DNA of 64,000 nucleotides from Pseudoalteromonas amylolytica (GCF_001854605.1 NZ_MKJU01000026.1:62001-126000); one strand, 5' to 3'; shown: positions 18,647 to 28,473, counted from the stretch's first letter. Made by a program: numbers and translations. Notes: a model not told the origin generated them from the letters alone.

Positions 18647-18694
18647 TGCAACTATATTTAATTGCTTGTATCAATACAATGAAATATAGTTGCA
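18647..18694. promoter_or_regulatory. 13-bp perfect inverted repeat upstream of the SatD-like gene
   Basis: TGCAACTATATTT (18647-18659) is repeated in inverse as AAATATAGTTGCA (18682-18694), with a 22-base spacer. A partial further copy (TTGCAGTATATAT) lies just before it. The repeat ends 27 bases before the SatD-like start. It could be an operator for the C-terminal DNA-binding helix of that protein (autoregulation) or a large hairpin in the leader. Confidence 0.6.
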
Positions 18695-18721
18695 TCAGTA
18701 ATAACTTTGAGCAAACATTAT

Positions 18722-19345
18722 ATGATAGCGGTGCTAACCGGAGATCTCGTCAACTCCAGCAAAATGAAACCTAACACTTACACTGAGGCAATATCCATAT
18801 TAAAAAGCATCATGCGCCTAGCCGATGAGCGATATGGAGCGAAAGGCGAGATATATCGAGGAGATGAATTTCAAATTCAATTCCCAAATCCTAGCCACGC
18901 GATTGGATGTACACTGTTACTCAAACTCGCATTGCATTGCGCGCCTCAAACCGATAAGCCTATTTTAAGTACACTATCTTTGGCATATGGTGAGCAAACA
19001 CTCCATAGCAACAGCCCTACCACAGCAACAGGCCCTGTTTTTATCGAGTCAGGCCGAGGCCTAAACAAAACCCCACGTGGTGACCTTACTATTCGCTTTG
19101 CAGGCAACGTGAGTGAAGAAATGCAATTGCTAACAGGATTTTTAAGTCATCAATTAAATAAGATGACCAAAACCCAAGCCGAGCTATTATACACTTACAT
19201 AATAAATGACTTTCCAGATCATCAAAAAATTGCTGAAATAACAAAAACGTCGCGACAGAATATTAGTAATCGACTGAGCAGTATTGGAGCTACCTTGATA
19301 CGCGACTACATTGGTGTCGTAAACCAAAGAGTTACAACAGCTTAA
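18722..19345 (+). CDS. SatD-like protein, probable regulator
   Basis: A 207-residue soluble protein beginning MIAVLTGDLVNSS, the signature start of the SatD family, with IYRGDEFQIQF in the middle. The C-terminal part is helix-turn-helix-like (QKIAEITKTSRQNISNRLSSIGATLI), suggesting DNA binding. The frame extends to a TTG at 18707, but ATG 18722 matches the family start. It is followed by the DUF3307 gene after ten bases, a pairing I associate with SatD proteins. The biological role of the family is not settled. The upstream inverted repeat supports autoregulation. Confidence 0.75.
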   Translation: MIAVLTGDLVNSSKMKPNTYTEAISILKSIMRLADERYGAKGEIYRGDEFQIQFPNPSHAIGCTLLLKLALHCAPQTDKPILSTLSLAYGEQTLHSNSPTTATGPVFIESGRGLNKTPRGDLTIRFAGNVSEEMQLLTGFLSHQLNKMTKTQAELLYTYIINDFPDHQKIAEITKTSRQNISNRLSSIGATLIRDYIGVVNQRVTTA

Positions 19346-19355
19346 GGAAAAGAAC

Positions 19356-20138
19356 ATGGATCTACTACTGCTGCTGATTGGCGCACATTTTGTTGGCGAC
19401 TTTTATCTACAACCAACAGCGTGGGTGGAATGTAGAAATACTCGGCATTTAAAATCACCGGGTTTGTGGAAACATTTTTTGGTTCATCTTGTACTCTATT
19501 CATTGGTTTTTTTACTGATGGAGTTTTCCTTTTGGCTATCCAGCGTAGCGGTCATGCTCCTTGCTGTTTCACATTTAGCCATGGATTACGTTAAGTCTCA
19601 CTTGAATAATAGCTTGCGTCCCTTCTTACTCGACCAAGGCGTGCATCTTTTCATTATCTGTTTGGTCTGGATATATTTATCTGAATTTTCAATGGCGCAA
19701 GTTAAGCTTTTTCTCAGTGACTTTATCACCGCCAAAAATATTGTCATCGCGCTTGCCTATTTACTGGTATGCAAACCCGCTTCGATACTGATTGCACTAG
19801 CTTTGAAAAAACATACCGATTGTTTAACAGCCCCAAACCGACAAAACGAAAGAACAAATAACCCCTCTGGTACTGAACCTATCAATGTTGGCTTAATCTC
19901 AGCAGGCGCATGGATCGGCTACATGGAACGTTGTTTAGCTATTTCCTTTATCTTTATGGGACAATTTGCAGGCATTGGCTTTTTAGTTGCAGCTAAAACC
20001 ATATTTAGGTTTGGAGACTTAACCAAGAATCAAGATATGAAGCTGACGGAATACGTAATGCTAGGCACCCTGTTTAGTTACGCGATAGCGCTATTCGTTG
20101 GTTGGCACGGGCTCAGGTTATATCAGGCTATTGCGTAA
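19356..20138 (+). CDS. DUF3307 family membrane protein
   Basis: The 260-residue product has about six hydrophobic segments and begins with LLLLIGAHFVGDFYLQP, the characteristic N-terminus of DUF3307 (inner-membrane proteins of unknown function). Polar residues HFVGDF and HLAMDYVKS are conserved-looking. AAGGA lies just before the ATG. It follows the SatD-like gene by ten bases, so the two form an operon. Confidence 0.8.
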   Translation: MDLLLLLIGAHFVGDFYLQPTAWVECRNTRHLKSPGLWKHFLVHLVLYSLVFLLMEFSFWLSSVAVMLLAVSHLAMDYVKSHLNNSLRPFLLDQGVHLFIICLVWIYLSEFSMAQVKLFLSDFITAKNIVIALAYLLVCKPASILIALALKKHTDCLTAPNRQNERTNNPSGTEPINVGLISAGAWIGYMERCLAISFIFMGQFAGIGFLVAAKTIFRFGDLTKNQDMKLTEYVMLGTLFSYAIALFVGWHGLRLYQAIA

Positions 20139-20277
20139 TATATAAACCCACCTCCGCAGAGTTGTATATCCATCAAACGCATAGGTTATTATTCTCAGTG
20201 GCACTTTGCTTGCTTTTGTTGAATCCCCTCTATTCTCTGCTATCTTTTTTAAGTAGATTTTTTCCAAATATACGTCA

Positions 20278-22260
20278 ATGACACATTCCAAACGCTGCGC
20301 TTATCTGTTGTTTCTATCTGCGTCAATGCAGAGTTTTCCTGTTGCCTCGCAAGATGATGTATTTGCATCGCTGTTTGATATGTCGCTTGAAGAACTGCTA
20401 AGTACGCCGGTGACCACGGCTTCAAAACAAGAAGAATCGTTACGCAACTCCAACGCCAGTATTTCGGTTGTTTCACGCCAACAAATAGAACAGTTTGGCG
20501 GACATAGTCTCTATGAAATACTTGAACGTATCGTCTCCGTCAACAGCAACTACGGCGTACTCACAACCATTACCACCCGAGGAAGTAAGCCTTGGACGGG
20601 CCTTTTACAACACCTTGGATTACTCAATGGCAGGCCTTTTGGTAACCTCTCTGGCGCACACAACCTATATACTTCAATCCCGCTGTCTTCGATTGAGCGG
20701 ATAGAATACATTCGCGGTCCGGGCTCTGTGCTGTATGGCACAAACGCCTATCAGGGCGTGTTCAATATCATTACCCGACAAGGTAAATCTGAGGGCTGGC
20801 AGGCCAATCAAAGTATTGCTGTAGGAAGCTTTGACTCACAAATAATTGACGCCAGCTATGTATATAAAAATAACGATTTATCTGGGGCAATCAATGTTTT
20901 GTACACAGATATAGGCGGATGGGATGCACAAACCTTTGACCCAACTAAGCAAACTACATTTAGCAAAAAAGCGTTTCAAACCGACAAAACGCTACATTTA
21001 GATATAAACTACAAGGCACTTTCACTATCCCACTTTAGAAATCTACAGCAAAAATTCGGCAACTTTTGGGATGCACCTGAAGAAAACTACATCCCTTGGT
21101 CAAAGCTACACCCATCAACCTTCACCAATCTCTCTCATAGCTATCAATTTGATAATAACTGGAAATTAGATAGCCATTACACCAACATCAAAAAAGAGAT
21201 GGAATGGAGCAGTGAAGGTATTGCAGACGACTTTATACGCATCAAATCTCCACTCAATATTAGATTACTAGAGTTTAACTTAAGCGGTGATTTATCAGAC
21301 AATGTTTCACTGTTGGTCGGCGCATATCATGAACATCGCAGAGTGTATGCTGCTTCAACTATCCCTGATGCCAAGGAGCGCTATGCCAGTTTGTATGCGC
21401 AAATAAAGTACGTTGTCACGCCAAAGTTGAATGTAGAGTTAGGCGGGCAGTATGTGACGTCCGTCGAGCTTATCAATAACATTGATAACCAATCTGATTT
21501 TGTACCAAGACTCGGACTTACCTATCACTTGAATGACGTTTGGACGTTGAAGCTGCGCCATGCTAAGGCGTTTCGTCATCCATCTTCAGGAGAGCGCACC
21601 ATCGAAACCCCAGGGATCCAAAAAGGGACCCCCGATCTGAGATCTGAAACTATCAATACCACAGAAGCGCAACTGTTTTATCAAACAGACGAAAAGCTAT
21701 TCACTGCTACCTTGTATAAAAATGAGGAGCACGACTTAATCTTGCTGCGCCCCTCCGATGACCCTAACTTTGCATTGGAGAATAAAAATAGCGGTGAAAT
21801 TTCATCATATGGCATCGAATTGGAATATAAGCATCAATTAACAGCCCAGTGGTACGCTGAATTATCTGCCACACATCAGCGCAATGAAGATAAGCACGGC
21901 ACAGAAAATATTAACCTAGCGCCCAATAATAGTTTTAAGTTCGGCCTAAGCTACGATGATTCACGCTGGCAGCTTGGCATGTACCTGCTCAGTTACTCTA
22001 AGTATCACGATAACATTTTGTTTGACCCAAACAGGGAGCTTGTGAATCCGCCAGCCGATGGTTATAACTGGTTAACCGTTAAAGCCAGCCGAAAGTTTAT
22101 CGTCAATGATGATAATCAACTCACCGTGTCACTGGAAATTAAAAACCTGTTGGATGAGTCTGTTTATCAGCCCAATGATACCCCTGTGTTTTATCCCATC
22201 AATACCTTGCCCGCTCGTGAAGATTTAGGGGCGTTTTTGTCAGTAAACTATCAATTTTAG
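20278..22260 (+). CDS. TonB-dependent receptor, BtuB/FepA-like size
   Basis: A 660-residue outer-membrane receptor with a signal peptide, a plug domain (EESLRNSNASISVVSRQQIEQFGGHSLYEILERI split, RIEYIRGPGSVLYGTNAYQGVFNIITR) and a barrel ending in SVNYQF. The IRGPGSVLYGTNA plug motif is typical of receptors for siderophores, haem or cobalamin and unlike the two polymer-type receptors upstream. The N-terminal FDMSLEELLSTPVTTASKQ motif is seen in receptors annotated as colicin/iron-chelate type. No Fur box is obvious upstream. The substrate is undetermined. Confidence 0.9.
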   Translation: MTHSKRCAYLLFLSASMQSFPVASQDDVFASLFDMSLEELLSTPVTTASKQEESLRNSNASISVVSRQQIEQFGGHSLYEILERIVSVNSNYGVLTTITTRGSKPWTGLLQHLGLLNGRPFGNLSGAHNLYTSIPLSSIERIEYIRGPGSVLYGTNAYQGVFNIITRQGKSEGWQANQSIAVGSFDSQIIDASYVYKNNDLSGAINVLYTDIGGWDAQTFDPTKQTTFSKKAFQTDKTLHLDINYKALSLSHFRNLQQKFGNFWDAPEENYIPWSKLHPSTFTNLSHSYQFDNNWKLDSHYTNIKKEMEWSSEGIADDFIRIKSPLNIRLLEFNLSGDLSDNVSLLVGAYHEHRRVYAASTIPDAKERYASLYAQIKYVVTPKLNVELGGQYVTSVELINNIDNQSDFVPRLGLTYHLNDVWTLKLRHAKAFRHPSSGERTIETPGIQKGTPDLRSETINTTEAQLFYQTDEKLFTATLYKNEEHDLILLRPSDDPNFALENKNSGEISSYGIELEYKHQLTAQWYAELSATHQRNEDKHGTENINLAPNNSFKFGLSYDDSRWQLGMYLLSYSKYHDNILFDPNRELVNPPADGYNWLTVKASRKFIVNDDNQLTVSLEIKNLLDESVYQPNDTPVFYPINTLPAREDLGAFLSVNYQF

Positions 22261-22485
22261 CGTGATAGGCTCAGTCCAATACAACTCAAACATAGCACAT
22301 TGCAATAAAGCGTGTTACCAGATGAATATCGATACCATTACACTCTCAAGGTTGTGCGGATAGAACTGTACATACTTACTATGTACTCATAAATTGCAAC
22401 AATCTAATAAATTAGGCTTGTATTAACCAAAAGTCAGGGTATCGTATAGCACAAATGTAAGTCACGTCTCCTTGTTGGAATTCAG

Positions 22486-23181
22486 ATGCGTAAACTGTTG
22501 TTACTATTATTGTGTTTATCAGCCCCCGCAATGGCCTATCAGGTTCAGCCAATGATCGTCGATCTCGCGTCTCATGGCAAAAAATCGTTAGTAACCTATC
22601 GACTGCAGAATCCCAGTGATAGCCCTCTGCCCATTGAAATAGAAGTCTATAAACGTACTTTCGACGAAAACCATAAAGAAGTGTTAGTGCGTGCAGAAGA
22701 AGACTTTATTGTGTTACCGCCACAAATTGAGGTACCAGCAAAAGGTCACCAAGTTTTTCGTGCTAAATATTTAGGCTCGACCGAGCTTAAGCAGACCCAT
22801 TCCTATCGCATTGTATTTAAACAGCTACCACTACCCGGTGATGACGAAAAATCTGGGGTTAAAATGGTATTTAATTTTGCTACCTTGGTATTTGTCAGCC
22901 CAGAGGGCATCGCAGCTAAGCCAAACAGCAGTGTAAGTTGTGAAAAAATAACAGACTGTAAACTGACCATCAACAATGACGGTGAACGTGTATTAGACCT
23001 TTCTGGATTTGAATATCATTTCCATCAAGGCGATACCGTGATTAGTTGGCCTCAGTTCCAAGGCGTCACCTCTGGGCGCTTCATTATGCCGGGGCACTCT
23101 ATGGTGATAGATTTACAGTCTCTGCTAAATGACAAGCCAACCAAAAGTGCCGCGCTTATCAACCTATTCAGTAAAAAGTAA
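22486..23181 (+). CDS. Periplasmic pilus chaperone, alternate chaperone-usher type
   Basis: The 231-residue product has a signal peptide ending near AMA-Y and a PapD-like immunoglobulin fold (VTYRLQNPSDSPLPIEIEVYKRTFDE, VPAKGHQVFRAKYLG, HSYRIVFKQLPLP). This matches chaperones that hold pilus subunits in the periplasm. It is the first gene of a chaperone-usher-minor subunit-pilin cluster, with a ten-base gap to the usher gene. The short C-terminal domain and cluster order point to the alternate (CS1-like) branch. Confidence 0.85.
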   Translation: MRKLLLLLLCLSAPAMAYQVQPMIVDLASHGKKSLVTYRLQNPSDSPLPIEIEVYKRTFDENHKEVLVRAEEDFIVLPPQIEVPAKGHQVFRAKYLGSTELKQTHSYRIVFKQLPLPGDDEKSGVKMVFNFATLVFVSPEGIAAKPNSSVSCEKITDCKLTINNDGERVLDLSGFEYHFHQGDTVISWPQFQGVTSGRFIMPGHSMVIDLQSLLNDKPTKSAALINLFSKK

Positions 23182-23191
23182 CCAATAAGCG

Positions 23192-25663
23192 ATGTTAGCA
23201 ATGGGCTTTACCCACAGGCCAGCCAAATGGCAATGCGTGCTGTTAAGCGTGCTGTTTATACAGGCATTCCCCGCGCTTTCGGCCGTTTATGTGATGGAGT
23301 TTCCTATCAGGCAAAATGCGACTGAACTGGGCCATGTGTCAGCCACCGTCGACGGACTCACCTTGAAGTCTATCTCGGCCGCTGAGTTTAAACGCAATCT
23401 ACAATCAGTGTTAAGTAAAGAAGTACTCGCATGGCTGACAAGCAAAGGAGAGCAGGAAGTCACCCTTGAGCAGTTTCGCTCGCACGGGATCTCGCTGTCA
23501 TTACAGCCGCAAGACCTCACCATTGAAATGTCGTTAACTGAAGCTGCGATGGCAACAGACAGCCTATCGTACGGTAGGGAAAAACACTTTGAACAGCCAA
23601 ACGGTGAAGCGAACTGGGCGGTACTAAACAACTTCAACTTAAACCATGAACGCAGTGATAATAACCAAAGCCACCACTCACAGTTTGAGTGGCTCATCAA
23701 TGCCAATGTTGGTGGTGGTGATGGTATCAATATGCGCAGCTCTATATTTTGGGAAAACGATGATAATCTAGAAGAGCAGTTTTATCGGGGTGATATTGCT
23801 TTGTTCTACGATCAGCCTGATATGCCCCTGAGAATGACCTTGGGTGATACCCAAACTAGCAGTCGTGGTCACCTTTCTGGCACCCAGCTTGGCGGGTTTG
23901 AAATACAAAAAGCCTACTCAAAATTGCAGCCACAGCGCAAAATAACGCCAGGTAATAGCCAACAGTTTGTGCTGCCACGCCCCGCTACACTCGAAGTATT
24001 TATTAATGACTTTTTGATCTCTCGACTCAGGCTGCGTGCTGGACGCTATGATTTAAACGACTTACCACTGACATCCGGTGTGAATAATATCCAAATCGTC
24101 GCCACCTATGCTAATGGCGAAACCCAGCAGTTTAGCTTTACCACACACTATAACGCCAGATTACTGGCCGAAGGCTTAAGTGATTATTCTTTCGCGGTAG
24201 GCTATGTCTCGTCTGTAGAAGATGGTCGTTACCACTATGATGATGACTTACTCATATCAGGCAGCTATGAATACGGATTAACTGACAGTTTGACCTTTGG
24301 CGTAAACGGGGCAATTCACCCACGTGGCCACGTGCTGGGCTCGGTTGCCACACTCAATAGCCTATTAGGCAATATATCGTTTCGCTTTTCACAAAGTGAT
24401 ATGCAATACCAAACACACAGCAGCACCCAAGGCCACGCCTATTCTATCGAAACCGAGCACAGCGTTTTTGGCAAAGGAGACTATGGCTCACCAAACTTAC
24501 GTTTAGGCTACGAAGTCAAAGAAGACTTCACCAACACGCCATGGCTGCAATTCAGTACGCCTAATAACAATAAAAGGGCCTATGTAGACTACAGCTATAT
24601 CATTGATGACAATCTTGATGTTAATTTAAACGCGTCACGCTCAACCAACAGTGACGCTATGGTGACTAAAAACATAACAGCAGAGTTAAACCTGCGTTAT
24701 GAGGGCTTGCGGGTGAGAGTTGGCTATAACCACAGCACAAGTGAAGACCCACGGACCCTCTCTGAAAATCAGTTTGTTCTGAATTTCATTTGGAATGACT
24801 ATAACCGCCGAAGTAATATTCGCACCCGAGCGCAGTACAATAATCAAAGTAAAGTTGCCAGTGCCAGCTATGGCAAAACCAACAATAACTTTGTTAATGA
24901 TTACGGTTATGAACTCAGAGCCGAAAGAGGTAGTGACTATAGACAAGAGCAGTTTAAAGCCAGCTATACCGGCGCCTTTTTTAGAGCTGATGTGGGCGCA
25001 AACAACTATACTCGCTCACAGCAAAGCAGTGAAAGTGGCGCGAATATCAACTTATCTACCAGTGTCGGTATTGCTGATGGCCACGTGGGTATGGGGGCAA
25101 CCACCACCGCGCCGTTTGCCGTTGTGACTAAACACAAGACGCTCAAAGAGACCGACGTTCTGGTCAATGTTAACCACTTTGGTCGCGCACAAACAAAGCC
25201 CAGTCAAAATATTGGCGCACTCATTGACCTAGGGACCGGCTATGCAAACTACCAGTTTAATATTGATGTACCACAAGCCCCATTGGGCTACGACTGGGGT
25301 CCTGGAATGTACCAAATCGTCGGTGGGGCAAACACAGGTCACCATATCCAAATAGGTTCAGAGCTCTCGTATACGGTTATTGGTACTTTAGTGGATGAGC
25401 AAGGCACGCCGATTGCAATGCAACGAGGACGGGTCATCAAACAACAAAATACTGACGGCCAAAAAGCGCAGCCGCTGAGCCGAGCATTTTTTACCAACCG
25501 AGCAGGTAGGTTTGTCGTGGAAGGAATTAGTGTTGGTGAGTATCTGATTGAATTAAATGACACTCAGGGTACTTTTTTAATTGAAGATACGGAACAACGA
25601 TTTATCAGAATTGGCACACTAACGCTTGAGAAAATCCCATCGAAAGGAGACGCAAGTAAATGA
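23192..25663 (+). CDS. Outer-membrane pilus usher
   Basis: An 823-residue protein with an N-terminal export signal, an N-terminal binding region, and a plug/barrel region (PRPATLEVFINDFLISRLRLRAGRYDLNDLPL split, SGVNNIQI) that matches the conserved usher core. Many alternating beta-strand segments follow, then a C-terminal carboxypeptidase-like beta module (YTVIGTLVDEQGTPI). Ushers form the pore through which pilus subunits are polymerised at the cell surface. The gene overlaps the following minor-subunit gene by four bases (ATGA), so translation is probably coupled. Confidence 0.85.
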   Translation: MLAMGFTHRPAKWQCVLLSVLFIQAFPALSAVYVMEFPIRQNATELGHVSATVDGLTLKSISAAEFKRNLQSVLSKEVLAWLTSKGEQEVTLEQFRSHGISLSLQPQDLTIEMSLTEAAMATDSLSYGREKHFEQPNGEANWAVLNNFNLNHERSDNNQSHHSQFEWLINANVGGGDGINMRSSIFWENDDNLEEQFYRGDIALFYDQPDMPLRMTLGDTQTSSRGHLSGTQLGGFEIQKAYSKLQPQRKITPGNSQQFVLPRPATLEVFINDFLISRLRLRAGRYDLNDLPLTSGVNNIQIVATYANGETQQFSFTTHYNARLLAEGLSDYSFAVGYVSSVEDGRYHYDDDLLISGSYEYGLTDSLTFGVNGAIHPRGHVLGSVATLNSLLGNISFRFSQSDMQYQTHSSTQGHAYSIETEHSVFGKGDYGSPNLRLGYEVKEDFTNTPWLQFSTPNNNKRAYVDYSYIIDDNLDVNLNASRSTNSDAMVTKNITAELNLRYEGLRVRVGYNHSTSEDPRTLSENQFVLNFIWNDYNRRSNIRTRAQYNNQSKVASASYGKTNNNFVNDYGYELRAERGSDYRQEQFKASYTGAFFRADVGANNYTRSQQSSESGANINLSTSVGIADGHVGMGATTTAPFAVVTKHKTLKETDVLVNVNHFGRAQTKPSQNIGALIDLGTGYANYQFNIDVPQAPLGYDWGPGMYQIVGGANTGHHIQIGSELSYTVIGTLVDEQGTPIAMQRGRVIKQQNTDGQKAQPLSRAFFTNRAGRFVVEGISVGEYLIELNDTQGTFLIEDTEQRFIRIGTLTLEKIPSKGDASK

Positions 25664-26526
25664 AATTAAAAGTTTATATGTTGCTAATTGCGGCTCTTCT
25701 TTGCGCTTCCAACCAAGCACTGGCGAAACACGGACGATGTTATGGCACTTTATGGGCCACCTCTGATCCATCTGAAATCATAGAAGAGCACAGTGACCGA
25801 GTTTCAGTATACTTGCCATTAAAAGTACAAGTTTCTGACACATTATTAAATTGTGCGGATGAAATATGGATTGAAGACGTTTACTACTACTCTTTAGTAT
25901 TCACAGGACCGACAGAATATAAATACGCCAGACTGTTGGACTCACAGTTTAATACCATGTGGCCACAAAGTGGCATATGGCGCATTCCTCTTACGAGTCG
26001 TTCTAGTCAATTGTGGGCCCGCTTGCAGCATTATAGCCTGTTTCCTGCGGGCTCTTATACGGGCAGTGTAAAAGTATCTATCGTGCGTAGGAACCGCGTG
26101 ATAGAAGAGCAATACCTCGATATGGCTTATTACTCACAGCCGCAGGTTGCGGTCTCCTTAGATAACGCCAGCAAAGGTAAAGTCTCTGGCAGCAATGGAC
26201 ATTATCAAATCAATTTGGGAGAGCTGAAAAGCGATATGCGCTTCTACTGGGGCATTAATATTCTGAGCAACAGCTCTTACGACATTGTTTTAGACTCAGA
26301 ATACAATGGCTTGCGTCATGAAACCGATACTCAAGCACTGATCGACTATTCGATAACCTTCGATAACGTCAAAATTTCGTCTTCAGAGCGACTCATTCGT
26401 AGCTATAACTTTTTTCCAGGCGTCAGAAATAAGTGGTTTGGCTTTGAATTTATTTTGGGTAACACAGAATTAATGCCAGCGGGATATTACAGAGATAATT
26501 TATCACTGACTGTTTACCCAAAGTAA
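25660..26526 (+). CDS. Minor pilus subunit or tip adhesin candidate
   Basis: A 288-residue exported protein (signal peptide ending near ALA-K) with beta-rich sequence. By size it could be two domains: an N-terminal binding part with one cysteine pair (RCYGT, LLNCADE) and a C-terminal part that looks pilin-like. It starts inside the usher stop (ATGA overlap) and precedes the major pilin genes, the usual place of tip subunits. No sugar-binding motif can be named. Confidence 0.65.
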   Translation: MKLKVYMLLIAALLCASNQALAKHGRCYGTLWATSDPSEIIEEHSDRVSVYLPLKVQVSDTLLNCADEIWIEDVYYYSLVFTGPTEYKYARLLDSQFNTMWPQSGIWRIPLTSRSSQLWARLQHYSLFPAGSYTGSVKVSIVRRNRVIEEQYLDMAYYSQPQVAVSLDNASKGKVSGSNGHYQINLGELKSDMRFYWGINILSNSSYDIVLDSEYNGLRHETDTQALIDYSITFDNVKISSSERLIRSYNFFPGVRNKWFGFEFILGNTELMPAGYYRDNLSLTVYPK

Positions 26527-26700
26527 ACCATTGAAATAAAACAATTTAATAAAGACCCCAGACGACAAAGAAGAATTTAACACGCAACAAAATAAAACCT
26601 TGGCACACCCTTTGCTTTATTTTTGGGAAATAGGTAACTAATACCTAATCATTAAATTATATAAAAAACATTTGCTGTATTTTATTTTAGGGGAAACGCC

Positions 26701-27201
26701 ATGAACACATTACTAAAATCACTATTCGTTGCATCTGCAATCACATCAATGTCAGCAGCGGCTGCTGTTACGCAAACATCTGCAACAGAAGCAAGCTTCT
26801 CGTTTGAAGGTACTATTGAGCCTATGTGTAAAACTGATAGTGGCTCAAACAGCGTAACGGGTTTGAACCTTGATTCAACTCAAGAAACGCAAGAGATTGG
26901 TACATTAGATGTGTGGTGTAACACAGGTGAAAATGCAACAACTGAATATAGCTCTGCAAATGGCGGTTTCTTAGTTGCTGACAACGCACAGGCAAGTAAA
27001 ATCGCTTACACGCTAAGCATCGGTAATACATCTGGTGTTGACCTACAAAGCGGTACTTACAAGCACCTAACAACCGTTGCAGGTACTGGTAGCACAGGTG
27101 AAACACAAGCGACATCACTTAAAATCACACCTCAGTCAAACGGTATGAACGATGCGGGTACTTACTCTGATACTATCACAGTTACAGTAAGCCCTAACTA
27201 A
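26701..27201 (+). CDS. Major pilin-like subunit, copy 1
   Basis: A 166-residue exported protein (signal peptide ending near AAA-A) with a single cysteine pair (PMCKT, DVWCNTG) and a beta-strand-rich body ending in SDTITVTVSPN, a typical subunit end strand. The ATG follows AGGGGAAACGCC. A 174-base gap separates it from the minor subunit gene, so it may have its own promoter and be made in excess. The second copy downstream is closely similar along its whole length. Confidence 0.8.
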   Translation: MNTLLKSLFVASAITSMSAAAAVTQTSATEASFSFEGTIEPMCKTDSGSNSVTGLNLDSTQETQEIGTLDVWCNTGENATTEYSSANGGFLVADNAQASKIAYTLSIGNTSGVDLQSGTYKHLTTVAGTGSTGETQATSLKITPQSNGMNDAGTYSDTITVTVSPN

Positions 27202-27213
27202 GCACTACATTTT

Positions 27214-27237
27214 GGCAATGAGATATTGCTCATTGCC
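27214..27237 (+). promoter_or_regulatory. Hairpin after pilin copy 1
   Basis: A 9-bp perfect stem (GGCAATGAG with CTCATTGCC) begins 12 bases after the stop. It has no T run afterwards, so it more likely stabilises or partly attenuates the message than fully terminates it. The remaining gap to copy 2 (27,238-27,511) contains two ATGCAATAC direct repeats and no gene. Confidence 0.5.
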
Positions 27238-27511
27238 CTCCCCCACAAATAGAGCTAAACGGTCGGGTGTGTAACATCATCCGACATATCCCTATGCCAA
27301 AACACAGAGGCACTTTCTTGCCTATGTGGCAATAAATGTCCCCAAATGTAATATCAACGGTCTATAGTGACATAACAACGCAATTAAAGTGCCACATATT
27401 GAACAAAAAACAGGCGCAATATATGCAATACTATGCAATACGGTGTTATGCGACGATAAATAGTTGCAAACTGAAATACAACTGCTGTACTTTAGTGTTA
27501 GGGGGAACGCC

Positions 27512-28015
27512 ATGATCACCATATTAAAGCCACTGTTTGCTATCTCAGCGATTATATCGCTCAGCACAATGTCTGCTGTGACTGAAACAACGGGCAGCGA
27601 AGCTCAGTATTCCTTTACTGGTACTGTTGAGCCTATGTGTAAAACCAGCAGCGGTACAAACAGCGTAACAGGCTTAAACCTGAGCACCGCATCACAAGCA
27701 CAAGAAATTGGCACATTAGATGTGTGGTGTAATACCGGTGAAAACGCCACTACAACCTACAGCTCAGCAAATGGCGGCTACTTGGTTGCAGACAACGCAC
27801 AAAACAGTAAATTGGCGTATACCCTAAACATCGGCGACACCACAGGTATCGACCTTCAAGCGGGAGCCTACGAGCATTTAAATGCTACCGCCGCGGGTAC
27901 TGGTAGCTCGGGCGAAACACAAGCCACCTTGCTCAAAATTACCCCTCAGGTAAATGGCTTAAACGAAGCTGGCACATACTCAGACACCATTACCGTCACG
28001 GTGAGTGCAAATTAA
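27512..28015 (+). CDS. Major pilin-like subunit, copy 2
   Basis: A 167-residue near-duplicate of copy 1 sharing EPMCKT, NSVTGLNL, QEIGTLDVWCNTGENATT, LVADNAQ and GTYSDTITVTVS. The start is ATG 27512, after AGGGGGAACGCC, nearly identical to the leader of copy 1 (both preceded by CTGTA-TTTA-like sequence). An upstream TTG at 27464 is rejected because the signal peptide begins at 27512. Tandem duplication of subunit plus leader is evident. Confidence 0.8.
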   Translation: MITILKPLFAISAIISLSTMSAVTETTGSEAQYSFTGTVEPMCKTSSGTNSVTGLNLSTASQAQEIGTLDVWCNTGENATTTYSSANGGYLVADNAQNSKLAYTLNIGDTTGIDLQAGAYEHLNATAAGTGSSGETQATLLKITPQVNGLNEAGTYSDTITVTVSAN

Positions 28016-28119
28016 TAAGCACTCCCCCTTACAACAGAACGCCCGATAACTTTTGCTACTCTAAGAGCTTGGTTATAATCCACCTTTATTGCTGTATTTT
28101 GCCGTTAATTTGGAACCCC

Positions 28120-28428
28120 ATGAAAAAGCTCTCTAAAGTTCAACAAAAACAACAAACGCTAGTAATGAGCGTTGCCGATATGCTCGAAGAGCAAGCCCGC
28201 AACGAGATCCCCGGTATGGTGCAATGTTGGTTTGATGTGGAATATCACCTATTCCCCGGTTCTTTACTGCTATGTTTTCAATTTGAAGATGAACCAGCTT
28301 TAGAAGCCGCCAAACCAGATTTATTAAAATGGCAAAAACGCTTAAGCGCCGCCATGCTCAAAAAAGGCGTGATCTTAAAAGATATGCGTAAGCATTTAAC
28401 GTTTACGTTGTTGGGGCCAGAGGATTAA
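28120..28428 (+). CDS. Conserved-looking small hypothetical protein
   Basis: A 102-residue soluble protein starting MKKLSKVQQKQQTLVMSVAD with a GGAA site upstream. It contains WFDVEYHLFPGSLLLCFQFED and ends in HLTFTLLGPED. The upstream TTG at 28069 lacks support. I do not recognise the family. It ends 13 bases before the first REP-like palindrome of the RAYT region. Confidence 0.6.
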   Translation: MKKLSKVQQKQQTLVMSVADMLEEQARNEIPGMVQCWFDVEYHLFPGSLLLCFQFEDEPALEAAKPDLLKWQKRLSAAMLKKGVILKDMRKHLTFTLLGPED

Positions 28429-28441
28429 GCAGTTACAGGTG

Positions 28442-28473
28442 GTAGGTCGGCATAAGCGAAGCGCCATCCGACG
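28442..28473 (+). repeat. REP-like palindrome, type A, copy 1
   Basis: GTAGGTCGG ... CCATCCGAC forms an imperfect hairpin around AAGCGAAGCG. Near-identical copies lie at 29070 and 30064. Confidence 0.85.

Noticed and set aside
20139..20277. Possible Fur box before the third TonB receptor
   Set aside because: GTTATTATTCTC is only a weak half-match and lacks the symmetric second half.
27421..27460. Direct repeats ATGCAATAC as a CRISPR-like or iteron array
   Set aside because: Only two short copies occur close together, with no regular spacing or further units.
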